Assembly: GCF_024055605.1 (NCBI RefSeq)
Contig: NZ_JAMXLX010000001.1
Location: forward strand, 186,001 to 250,000
Direction: 5' to 3'
DNA: 64,000 nucleotides
DNA from: Ciceribacter sichuanensis
Lineage (GTDB): Bacteria > Pseudomonadota > Alphaproteobacteria > Rhizobiales > Rhizobiaceae
Part shown: positions 56,674-64,000 of the stretch, in pieces
Layout of the letters: each line of letters opens with the position of its first letter
Position numbering within the stretch: the stretch's first letter is position 1
Translations under genes and position numbers: made by a program
The notes under the pieces: model-generated
What the model was told of the DNA's origin: nothing
What the model saw: only the letters and a program-made list of their open reading frames with translations
Database searches by the model: none

Positions 56674-58515
56674 TCAGGAGGCCCGGCGCATTCTTTCGGC
56701 CATTGCACCAAGCCCGGCGGAGGACTGGACGCCCTGTCCGGAAACCCGGAAGCCGCGAATGAGGTTCAGCAGTTCCTCGGTGTCGCTGGCAAGCGCCTCG
56801 GCCGAAGCCGTGGTCTCTTCCGCCATGGCCGCATTGTGCTGGGTCGCCGCGTCGAGCTGGTTCATCGACGAGGAGATGGAGCGTAGGGTGGTGTCCTGTT
56901 CCGATGCTGAATGGGCGATCTTGGTAACGATGTCGCTCGCCGCCTTGATCTGGTCGGAGATGCGCTTCAGCGCCTCGCCTGCCTCGCCGACGAGCTGTAC
57001 GCCGTTCTGCACCTGGCCGGACGACCGCGAGATCTGTTCCTTGATCTCCTTTGCGGCAGCAGCCGAGCGCTGGGCAAGTTCGCGCACTTCCTGGGCGACG
57101 ACCGCAAAACCCTTGCCGCTTTCGCCGGCGCGGGCGGCTTCAACGCCGGCATTCAGTGCCAGCAGATTGGTCTGGAAGGCGATCTCGTCGATCACGCCGA
57201 TGATCTTGGAAATTTCCGATGACGAGTGCTCGATGCCGCTCATCGCGTCGATCGCCTGGGCCACGACGGCATCCGAGCGCGACGCCTCGGTCGAGACGGC
57301 ATGGACGCGCTTGGCGGCTTCCTGTGCGCCGTCGGCGGTCTGGCGTACGGCAACCGTCAGTTCGTCAAGGGCTGCCGAGGTTTCCTCGAGATTGGCTGCC
57401 TGACGCTCCGTGCGCTGGGAAAGCTCGTTGGAGGCGCGCCGGATCTCTTCCTTCGAGCCGCCGATGTCGACGCCCTTGGCGCTGACCTTCGCCATGGCCG
57501 CCTCGAGGTGGGACAGCGCTTCGTTGAAGTTGTCGCGCAGGCCGGAATACTTGGCGCCGATATCGCCGCAACGGACGGTGAGATCGCCGTGGGCAAGCTG
57601 TTCCAGTGCCTGACCGATGGTGGAGACGACGCGGGCCTGCTGCTCTGCCTCGGAACGCTGCATGTCGGCGTTCTGCTGGCGCTCGCTGTCGAGCTGCATC
57701 TGCTGCTCGTCCTGCCGGGCGGCAAGCGCGTGGCGTTCACGCACCTTTTCCTGCAGTTCCCTGGTGGCCTTGGCCATCATGCCGACCTCGTTACCCATGT
57801 CGGTATGTGGAATGGCGAGCGAGACGTTCTCGTTGGCCACTTCCTCCAGTGCATTGTGGATGGCCTTGAGAGGAAGCGTGATGCCGCGGATGACGAACCA
57901 TGCAGCCGCAAGGCCGATCACCGCCACGCTGCCGCCGATCATCATGGCCTTCCAGATCATCGCATTGAGCTTGACCTGCAGGTCGTCGATGTAGACGCCG
58001 GTGCCGACGATCATGTTCCAGGGCTCGTAGGACTTGCTGTAGACGGCCTTCTCAAAGACCTCGCCACTCTTGTCGCCGGGCTTTTCCCAGAAGTAGTGGG
58101 TGACGCCGCCGCCCTTCTTTCCCTTTTCGAGCATTTCCTCGCGGAACATGTTGCCCTTCTTGTCGGGCTGCCCCTTGCTGTTCAGGCCGACCTGTTTCGG
58201 ATTGGGATGGAACACCGTCACCACGTCGTAGGAGATGCCGAAGAGATAGCCGTTCGGTTCGAACTTTGCCTTGGAGAGAATCGCGAAGGCCTGCTTCTGG
58301 GCTTCTTCCTGGGTGAGCTCGCCCGATTTTACCCTGGCGTCATAGCTCTCGATGATGGCAAGCCCGGATTCGACCTGCGTGCGCAGCATGTCGGTGCGCT
58401 CGGCGTAGATCGCGTCCGCGGCTGAACTGATCTGGAAATAGGTCGCGATGCCGAATGCGATCATCAGGGCACCGATCAACCCAAGCAACTGGTGGGAAAT
58501 CTTCAGATTCTTCAT
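56674..58515 (-). CDS. Methyl-accepting chemotaxis protein, Cache-sensing, copy 2
   Basis: A 613-residue chemoreceptor with the same layout as copy 1: first helix (~10-28), periplasmic Cache-type sensor (~30-190, with GYLFGISYDVVTVFHPNPK), second helix (~195-215), HAMP, coiled coil and signalling domain. The sensor region is clearly diverged from copy 1 while HAMP and signalling parts are nearly identical, so it arose by tandem duplication and now probably recognises another ligand. ATG 58515 (MKNLKISHQ) follows GAGGACCT; upstream in-frame ATGs lie in a non-conserved region. Confidence 0.94.
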   Translation of the reverse strand: MKNLKISHQLLGLIGALMIAFGIATYFQISSAADAIYAERTDMLRTQVESGLAIIESYDARVKSGELTQEEAQKQAFAILSKAKFEPNGYLFGISYDVVTVFHPNPKQVGLNSKGQPDKKGNMFREEMLEKGKKGGGVTHYFWEKPGDKSGEVFEKAVYSKSYEPWNMIVGTGVYIDDLQVKLNAMIWKAMMIGGSVAVIGLAAAWFVIRGITLPLKAIHNALEEVANENVSLAIPHTDMGNEVGMMAKATRELQEKVRERHALAARQDEQQMQLDSERQQNADMQRSEAEQQARVVSTIGQALEQLAHGDLTVRCGDIGAKYSGLRDNFNEALSHLEAAMAKVSAKGVDIGGSKEEIRRASNELSQRTERQAANLEETSAALDELTVAVRQTADGAQEAAKRVHAVSTEASRSDAVVAQAIDAMSGIEHSSSEISKIIGVIDEIAFQTNLLALNAGVEAARAGESGKGFAVVAQEVRELAQRSAAAAKEIKEQISRSSGQVQNGVQLVGEAGEALKRISDQIKAASDIVTKIAHSASEQDTTLRSISSSMNQLDAATQHNAAMAEETTASAEALASDTEELLNLIRGFRVSGQGVQSSAGLGAMAERMRRAS

Positions 58516-58941
58516 AGGTCCTCGCTCAATCAAAGGGTCCGGCGGCGTTCTGCCGATCCTTGCGAGGTTCCTCTGCACTCGCCAGTGCACATGCATCATG
58601 CGGCTTCCGGGTTATGCCGAGAGGATGCGGGGTGTTGTGTAAAATTTGAATTATATCGGCTCGACAACAAATAAACCCCAAAAAATAGGAGGGTTTTAGT
58701 CGCAGACGATACTGTTTCGAGATTTCAAATAACTATTGGGAAACAATATATAATTTGAAATTGACACGCATCATGTCTGATGTCGCGTCAGGGTAGTCTT
58801 GCTTGTCTTGCAAGCGTTTTAAATCGTCTCAAGGTAGCAAAAACGCCCCGGTTTTGCCGAGGCGTTTGCTCCGCATTGGCGCGGCAGGCCCGATCAGCCC
58901 GGATCGTAAGGCTGGGTGGGGCAGGGAAGGCGGACGGCGAC
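58516..58941. other. Intergenic region upstream of the second chemoreceptor
   Basis: A 426-base region with no gene. It holds a short hairpin TGCACT/AGTGCA (58574-58589) in the leader of the chemoreceptor gene, a markedly AT-rich section (58640-58770) that probably contains its promoter, and the terminator of the HPE1-like gene near 58841-58867. I could not fix a promoter. Confidence 0.6.
58839..58867 (-). terminator. Rho-independent terminator of the HPE1-like gene
   Basis: AAACGCCCCGG (58841-58851) pairs with CCGAGGCGTTT (58857-58867) with one G-T; T residues follow on the minus strand. It lies 75 bases after the gene. Confidence 0.85.
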
Positions 58942-59415
58942 TTATTTCAGCCGCAGGTCGAAGGTCGTGAGATCGAGGGGCTTCGGTTCCGACGGACCGT
59001 TCATTCCGGCTGAAACGGCGGGTGCAGGGGCTGCGACTGGAAGGGCGGCGGTCGTTGCCTGCGCGTCGATGCCGTCTTCCTGCGGGCCGGCTGCCGCGAT
59101 GACGGAGCCGTCGGTCGTCCAGCCTTCGGCCGTGCTCATGAAGACCACCGGCGAACCGCCCATCCAGGCTTCCGTCCTCTTGAGCTTCTTTTCGCCGTTG
59201 ACCTCGACGATCTCGGCGGCTTGCGTGCCCTGGGCGACGTGCGGCACGACATAGGAGCGCTTCATCGGTGCTTCTTGCGGGGTAGGGCAGTCGGCACAGG
59301 ACATGACGATGATGCTGTTGCCCTTTGCAGCCTGCGGGCCGACCACCTCGATGGAAGAGGCATAGGCCGGAGCGGCGGCGGCCAGCAGAATGGACGTCAG
59401 AACGAGATTGCGCAT
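58942..59415 (-). CDS. Secreted HPE1-like protein
   Basis: A 157-residue exported protein with a signal peptide (MRNLVLTSILLAAAAPAYAS). Residues ~20-110 contain the CxxC of MSCADCPTP and a beta-rich pattern around AWMGGSPVVFMSTAEGW. A low-complexity Pro/Ala-rich tail ends it. From memory it resembles rhizobial proteins named plant virulence effector HPE1-like; no virulence role is shown. The gene is single, with its own terminator. Confidence 0.72.
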   Translation of the reverse strand: MRNLVLTSILLAAAAPAYASSIEVVGPQAAKGNSIIVMSCADCPTPQEAPMKRSYVVPHVAQGTQAAEIVEVNGEKKLKRTEAWMGGSPVVFMSTAEGWTTDGSVIAAAGPQEDGIDAQATTAALPVAAPAPAVSAGMNGPSEPKPLDLTTFDLRLK

Positions 59416-59548
59416 GGCGAGTTCCCCGAATGTCTTTCAAGGGGAAAATAGCCGCTCTTCGTTGCTATCCGGTCAGACGCATCGCTACAATTTTAGCAAT
59501 GTGTCGTTTTTTGACGGCCTGAAGCGCCCGTCAGGCATGAAACTACCG

Positions 59549-60820
59549 TCAGGTTTTATCGCGGCCGATGGCGCGCCAGCCAATGTCCCGGCGGCAGAAG
59601 CCGTTGTCCCAGGAAATCCTGTCGACCAGGCCGTAGGCCCGGTCCTTGGCTTCGGCAACATCGCGGCCGAGCGCGGTCACGTTCAGGACGCGCCCGCCGG
59701 TGGCGACGAGCTTCCCGTCCTTCAGCGCCGTGCCGGCATGGAAAACCTTGGCGTCACCTCGTGCTTCAGGCAGCGTGCCGATCGCCGTGTTCTTCTCGTA
59801 GGAGCCGGGATAGCCCCTGGAGGCCATGACGACGGTGAGCGCCGCCTCGTCCCGCCACTCGGCGGAAACCTCGTGCAGCCGGCCCGTGGCTGCGGCGTGA
59901 AGCAGCGGCAGGAGATCGCTCTTCAGCCGCATCATCAGCACCTGGCATTCCGGATCGCCGAAGCGGACATTGTATTCAATGAGTTCAGGGCCCTTTGCGG
60001 TAATCATCAGGCCGGCGAAGAACACGCCGGAGAACGGCATGCCCATGTCCGCCATGCCGCGCATGGTCGGCTCGATGATTTCGCACATGGTGCGCTCCAC
60101 CAGTTCCGGCGTCATCACCGGAGCGGGGGAGTAAGCGCCCATGCCGCCGGTGTTCGGGCCGGTATCGCCGTCGCCGACACGCTTGTGATCCTGTGCTGTT
60201 GCGAGCGGCAGAAGCGTCTTGCCGTCGCAGAGGCAGAAGAAGCTCGCCTCCTCGCCGTCGAGGAAGGCTTCGACCACGACTTCCGCGCCGGCTTCGCCGA
60301 ACGCACCCTCGAAGCAGTCATCCACCGCCGCCAGCGCTTCCTCGACGGTCATGGCGACCGTCACGCCCTTGCCAGCGGCCAGTCCGTCGGCCTTGATGAC
60401 GATGGGCGCGCCCTGCGCGCGGATATAGGCCTTGGCCTTTGGAGCGTTGTTGAAACGCTGATAGGCGCCGGTCGGGATGTCGTAACGGGCGCACAGATCC
60501 TTGGTGAAACCCTTGGAGCCCTCGAGCTGGGCTGCGGCGGCGGATGGGCCGAAGACGGCAAAACCTTCCGCGCGGAGCTTGTCGGCGAGCCCCGCAACCA
60601 GCGGCGCTTCTGGGCCGACGACGACGAAGTCGATGTCGTGTCCGCGACAGAAGGCGAGGATTTCCTCGAGGTCATCGACGGAGATCGGAACCAGTGTCGC
60701 GTATTCGCCGATCCCCGGATTGCCCGGGGCCGCGTAGAAAGCCTCCATCAGAGGCGATTGCGCCAGCTTCCATGCGAGTGCATGCTCGCGTCCGCCAGAA
60801 CCGATCAACAGAACTTTCAT
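59549..60820 (-). CDS. purD: Phosphoribosylamine--glycine ligase
   Basis: PurD (GARS) makes glycinamide ribonucleotide from phosphoribosylamine, glycine and ATP in purine synthesis. The 423-residue ATP-grasp enzyme begins [20 protein letters not shown]. It includes [14 protein letters not shown], the ATP-grasp region [19 protein letters not shown], and [17 protein letters not shown] 60820 follows GGAGGGCAGG. It is divergent from tex. Confidence 0.97.
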   Translation of the reverse strand: MKVLLIGSGGREHALAWKLAQSPLMEAFYAAPGNPGIGEYATLVPISVDDLEEILAFCRGHDIDFVVVGPEAPLVAGLADKLRAEGFAVFGPSAAAAQLEGSKGFTKDLCARYDIPTGAYQRFNNAPKAKAYIRAQGAPIVIKADGLAAGKGVTVAMTVEEALAAVDDCFEGAFGEAGAEVVVEAFLDGEEASFFCLCDGKTLLPLATAQDHKRVGDGDTGPNTGGMGAYSPAPVMTPELVERTMCEIIEPTMRGMADMGMPFSGVFFAGLMITAKGPELIEYNVRFGDPECQVLMMRLKSDLLPLLHAAATGRLHEVSAEWRDEAALTVVMASRGYPGSYEKNTAIGTLPEARGDAKVFHAGTALKDGKLVATGGRVLNVTALGRDVAEAKDRAYGLVDRISWDNGFCRRDIGWRAIGRDKT

Positions 60821-60998
60821 CGCCTGCCCTCCGAATGCCATGATCCCGGCGGTTAAGGGCAGGGGACCGAAAGGTCAAGGCGAAAAGCGTCAAATGCGCT
60901 TCCGGCGCTTTCCTGTGGAACCCCGGGCGCCTGCGTTGCCTTCGTCGTCGCTGCCGCTATGGTCGCGGCTCGCAAATTTTGGAGAACACCGGATTATC

Positions 60999-63314
60999 AT
61001 GGCCGACGACAACAAATCCATCGCCGCGATCATCGCTTCCGAGATCAAGGCTCGCCCCGATCAGGTGGCTTCCGCCGTGCAGTTGCTGGACGAAGGTGCG
61101 ACCGTTCCCTTCATCGCCCGTTACCGCAAGGAAGTGACGGGCGGTCTCGACGATACGCAGTTGCGCGATCTGGCCGAGCGGCTCACCTACCTGCGCGAGC
61201 TTGCCGCTCGCCGCAAGGCGATCGTCGAGTCCATCACCTCGCAGGGCAAGATGACCGACGAACTGATGGTCAAGATTTTCCAGGTTGGCACCAAGGCCGA
61301 GCTTGAGGACATCTACCTTCCCTATAAGCCGAAGCGCCGCACCCGCGCGGAAATCGCCCGCGAAAAGGGCCTGCAGCCGCTGGCCGACGCCATCTGGGCC
61401 AACCGCGCCGCCGATCCCCAGCAACTGGCCGAGGCCTATATCACTGCAGACGTTCCCGATGTGAAGGCGGCTCTCGAAGGCGCGCGCGACATCGTCGCCG
61501 AGGCGATCTCGGAAAATGCCGACCTGATCGGCCGGTTGCGCAACGACATGAAGGAGCGCGCCGTCCTCTATTCGAAGGTGGTCGAGGGCAAGGAAAATGC
61601 GGGCGAGAAGTTCGCCGACTACTTCGATCATTTCGAGCGCTGGGCGACGGTGCCGGGCCATCGCGCGCTCGCCATGCTGCGCGGCTGGAACGAGGAGATG
61701 CTGACCCTTTCGATCGAGGTCGACAAGGACGATCCGTCGCCGGTCAAGCCGGCGCAGCGCACCATCGCCGCAGCCTATGAGATCCGTCAGGCAGGGCCGG
61801 CCGACAAGTGGCTGATGGAGGCCGCCGGCTGGACATGGCGCGTCAAGCTCTCTGTTTCGCTGTCGCTCGACCTGATGCGCGAACTGCGTGAACGCGCCGA
61901 GGAGGAGGCGATCCACGTCTTCGCCCGCAACCTCAAGGACCTGTTGCTGGCCGCCCCCGCCGGCTCGCGCGCCACCATGGGCCTCGACCCGGGCATCCGC
62001 ACCGGCGTCAAGGTCGCGATTGTCGATGGAACCGGCAAGCTCCTGGAGACCACGACCGTCTATCCCTTCCCGCCGAAGAACGATGTGCGCGGGACGCAGG
62101 TGGAACTCGCGGGCCTCATCCGCAAGCACAATGTCGAACTGATCGCCATCGGCAACGGCACCGGAAGCCGCGAGACCGAAAAGCTGGTGGCCGACATGCT
62201 CTCGCAGTTTCCGTCGACAGCCGCGAAGCCGACGAAGGTCATCGTCTCGGAGGCAGGCGCGTCCGTCTATTCGGCATCGGAAGCCGCCGCCCGTGAATTC
62301 CCGGGCCTCGACGTTTCGCTGCGTGGCGCCGTCTCCATTGCCCGCCGCCTGCAGGATCCGCTGGCCGAACTGGTGAAGATCGAGCCGAAGTCGATCGGCG
62401 TTGGCCAGTATCAGCACGACGTCGACCAGGGCAAGCTCGGCCGCTCGCTCGACGCGGTCGTTGAAGACGCGGTGAACGCTGTCGGGGTGGATCTCAACAC
62501 TGCGTCTGTGCCGCTGCTTGCCCGCGTCTCGGGTCTCGGCGGCTCGATTGCCGAAGCCATCGTCTCCTATCGTGACCAGACTGGCGCATTCGAAAGCCGC
62601 AAGGATCTCCTTAAAGTACCGCGTCTCGGCGCCCGCACCTTCGAACAGTGCGCCGGCTTCCTGCGCATCCAGAACGGCAAGGAGCCGCTCGACGCCTCTT
62701 CGGTGCACCCGGAGGCCTATGGCGTGGCGAAGAAGATCGTCGCTGCCTGTGGCCGAGACCTGCGCAGCCTGATGGGTGACAGTGCCCTGCTGAAGGGGCT
62801 GGATCCGCGCAAGTTCATTGACGAGCAGTTTGGTCTGCCGACGGTCAAGGACATCATCGCCGAACTCGACAAGCCGGGCCGCGACCCGCGCCCGAGCTTC
62901 AAGACGGCGACCTTTGCGGAAGGCGTCGACGAGATCACCGACCTCAAGCCCGGCATGATGCTGGAAGGCACCGTCACCAACGTCGCAGCCTTCGGAGCCT
63001 TCGTCGATATCGGCGTCCATCAGGACGGGCTCGTACACGTTTCCCAGCTTGCCGATCGCTTCGTCAAGGATCCGCACGAGGTGGTGAAAGCCGGCGACGT
63101 GGTGAAGGTTCGCGTGGTCGAGGTCGATGTCAAGCGCAAGCGCATCGCGCTCACCATGCGCAAGGATGGCGGCGAAGCTCCGGCCCCGTCCGCGCGTGAC
63201 AATCGCGGCCAGTCCAACATGCGCAACTCCGGCGGCAAGTCGGGCGGGCGTCAGGAAACGCCTGCCATTGGCGGTCTCGGTGCCGCCCTGGCCGAGGCGA
63301 TGCGCAAGAAGTAA
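60999..63314 (+). CDS. tex: Tex-family RNA-binding transcription accessory protein
   Basis: A 771-residue Tex protein with an N-terminal helical region, a YqgF/RuvX-like domain (near [19 protein letters not shown], residue ~330) and a helix-hairpin-helix region. An S1 RNA-binding domain lies near the C-terminus ([20 protein letters not shown] and [13 protein letters not shown]). Tex influences transcription and toxin expression in several pathogens and is nearly universal in proteobacteria. ATG 60999 ([10 protein letters not shown]) is chosen because homology begins there; the open frame upstream looks non-coding. Confidence 0.96.
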   Translation: MADDNKSIAAIIASEIKARPDQVASAVQLLDEGATVPFIARYRKEVTGGLDDTQLRDLAERLTYLRELAARRKAIVESITSQGKMTDELMVKIFQVGTKAELEDIYLPYKPKRRTRAEIAREKGLQPLADAIWANRAADPQQLAEAYITADVPDVKAALEGARDIVAEAISENADLIGRLRNDMKERAVLYSKVVEGKENAGEKFADYFDHFERWATVPGHRALAMLRGWNEEMLTLSIEVDKDDPSPVKPAQRTIAAAYEIRQAGPADKWLMEAAGWTWRVKLSVSLSLDLMRELRERAEEEAIHVFARNLKDLLLAAPAGSRATMGLDPGIRTGVKVAIVDGTGKLLETTTVYPFPPKNDVRGTQVELAGLIRKHNVELIAIGNGTGSRETEKLVADMLSQFPSTAAKPTKVIVSEAGASVYSASEAAAREFPGLDVSLRGAVSIARRLQDPLAELVKIEPKSIGVGQYQHDVDQGKLGRSLDAVVEDAVNAVGVDLNTASVPLLARVSGLGGSIAEAIVSYRDQTGAFESRKDLLKVPRLGARTFEQCAGFLRIQNGKEPLDASSVHPEAYGVAKKIVAACGRDLRSLMGDSALLKGLDPRKFIDEQFGLPTVKDIIAELDKPGRDPRPSFKTATFAEGVDEITDLKPGMMLEGTVTNVAAFGAFVDIGVHQDGLVHVSQLADRFVKDPHEVVKAGDVVKVRVVEVDVKRKRIALTMRKDGGEAPAPSARDNRGQSNMRNSGGKSGGRQETPAIGGLGAALAEAMRKK

Positions 63315-63330
63315 ACAGGCCGCGCCTTGA

Positions 63331-63376
63331 ACGCATGCCGCACGAAGACCTTATGGTTGTTCCGTGCGGCATGCGT
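63331..63376. repeat. Perfect 14-base inverted repeat after tex
   Basis: ACGCATGCCGCACG (63331-63344) and CGTGCGGCATGCGT (63363-63376) are perfectly complementary around an 18-base loop. No T-run follows on either strand, so it is not an ordinary terminator. It lies 17 bases after the tex stop. Confidence 0.7.
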
Positions 63377-63527
63377 GAAAACAAGGGCTTGGCGCGCGGC
63401 AGAGCTGCCCCGAAATCGCGCTGCATTGCGATATGACACCGCGAAAGAACGGGCTGAGGTGCGCCCCGAAAGACCTCGGCTGAATGATGCCTCAAAAAAT
63501 ATGAAGCTTCTATAACAATGCCGTGCT

Positions 63528-63556
63528 TGCCTCGTGAGGCAGACGCGATAGATTCC
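63528..63556 (+). promoter_or_regulatory. Possible promoter/operator before the cyclopropane synthase gene
   Basis: The short dyad TGCCTC-GT-GAGGCA (63528-63541) overlaps a possible -35 (TTGCCT), followed 16 bases later by TAGATT as a possible -10, about 35 bases before the start codon. Both are weak on their own. Confidence 0.3.
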
Positions 63557-63589
63557 AGACGTTTGTATTAGGCATAATGGGGGCAATGA

Positions 63590-64000
63590 ATGACCTCAAG
63601 GCTTGAGGACTTACTGACAAGGATCATCCGAAAGGGAAATTTCCGCGTAACCTTCGCGGATGGAAGGACAAAGACTATCGGAGATGGCAGCGGCGAACCG
63701 GTCGCCTTGCGCTTCACCGACGAGAAGGCCGAAAATGAGCTGGTCACCGATCCCCAGCTCAAGCTTGGTGAAATCTACATGGATGGCCGGATGATCGTCG
63801 AAGAAGGCGATATTTACGACCTCCTCGCTCTCATCAAGTCGAATACCCTTTCCGAGGGTTTGAACTTCAGCATGATATGGCGCGGGTTGGCGCGCTATTG
63901 CCTGACCCGGATCTGCAGTCTCTTCCCGGTCAATCACAACCGCCGCAATGTCGCGCATCACTACGATCTTTCCGCCAAGCTCTTCGACCTCTTCCTCGAT
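63590..64000 (+). CDS. Cyclopropane-fatty-acyl-phospholipid synthase-like methyltransferase, N-terminal part
   Basis: Only the first 137 residues are in the window. They show the N-terminal region of the Cfa family (VTFADGRTKTIGDGSGEPVA, then LKLGEIYMDGRMIVEEGDIY). They end at VAHHYDLSAKLFDLFLD, the conserved segment directly before the SAM-binding domain. Cfa transfers a methylene group from SAM to unsaturated membrane lipids, often in stationary phase or acid stress. ATG 63590 follows GGGGGC. The rest of the gene continues beyond the window end. Confidence 0.88.
   Translation, partial: MTSRLEDLLTRIIRKGNFRVTFADGRTKTIGDGSGEPVALRFTDEKAENELVTDPQLKLGEIYMDGRMIVEEGDIYDLLALIKSNTLSEGLNFSMIWRGLARYCLTRICSLFPVNHNRRNVAHHYDLSAKLFDLFLD

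Noticed and set aside
60957..63077. A 706-codon open frame on the minus strand opposite tex
   Set aside because: Same GC-bias artefact; the plus strand codes for a complete Tex protein with recognisable domains.

Overview
The window is a gene-dense, high-GC stretch of alphaproteobacterial chromosome, most likely from the family Rhizobiaceae (Agrobacterium/Rhizobium/Shinella-like). The reasons are the block DUF4170–kdtA–lpxK–DUF2093–mutL, a separate F0 ATP synthase operon with both b and b' subunits, an HPE1-like secreted protein, a Q10-type prenyl synthase, and palindromic intergenic repeats with a GCAAAA...TTTTGC core. Genus is not claimed. No rRNA, tRNA, CRISPR, prophage or intact insertion sequence was seen.

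Layout. 1-9.8 kb: envelope and housekeeping genes (CPA2 antiporter end, PmbA/TldE, CysQ-like phosphatase, DUF4170, KdtA, HAD phosphatase, LpxK, DUF2093, MutL). 10.2-13.4 kb: a PAS-PAS-pseudoreceiver-receiver protein followed by a GGDEF/EAL protein. 13.5-21 kb: accessory metabolism, with a GcvA-like LysR regulator divergent from an MttB-family methyltransferase and an old-yellow-enzyme/TMADH-like demethylase (methylated amine catabolism is the inference), then a serine hydrolase, a PRC-barrel protein and an SMP-30 lactonase. 21.4-25.7 kb: a LuxR solo; a NasS-like nitrate sensor followed by a sigma-54 promoter and an attenuator leader with no nitrate genes behind it; the Fe-S carrier Mrp; and a small heat shock protein with a perfect FNR/FixK box. 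25.9-30.2 kb: CorA, Kup and a SleB-type hydrolase. 30.3-33.1 kb: atpI-B-E-F'-F with a good promoter and terminator, then a structured 6S-like RNA candidate. 33.4-44.6 kb: rnhB, a radical SAM protein, a short glycosyltransferase, moaB, ispE, a TPR protein, the polyprenyl synthase, DUF2007, a methyltransferase, mntH and an S49 protease. 44.6-54.4 kb: VapBC with a perfect palindromic operator, then glyQ and glyS separated by 5.4 kb that holds a frameshifted DUF2207 gene, lemA, an intact DUF2207 gene and a HigBA pair whose toxin is frameshifted. 54.5-64 kb: two tandem chemoreceptor paralogues, the HPE1-like protein, purD, tex and the start of a cyclopropane synthase gene.

How the parts fit. Much of the window is cell-envelope and core metabolism (Kdo and lipid A, isoprenoids, ATP synthase, GlyRS, purines). 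The most unusual point is at 23.6-24.0 kb. There a NasS-like gene, a -24/-12 promoter and a terminator hairpin enclosing a second hairpin look like the control region of an assimilatory nitrate operon, but the next gene is mrp. Other points of interest are the missing cluster cysteines in both Mrp and the demethylase, the structured RNA after atpF, the broken HigB and DUF2207 genes, and two copies of one palindromic repeat family. All calls rest on reading the sequence and on family knowledge; no database search or folding program was run.
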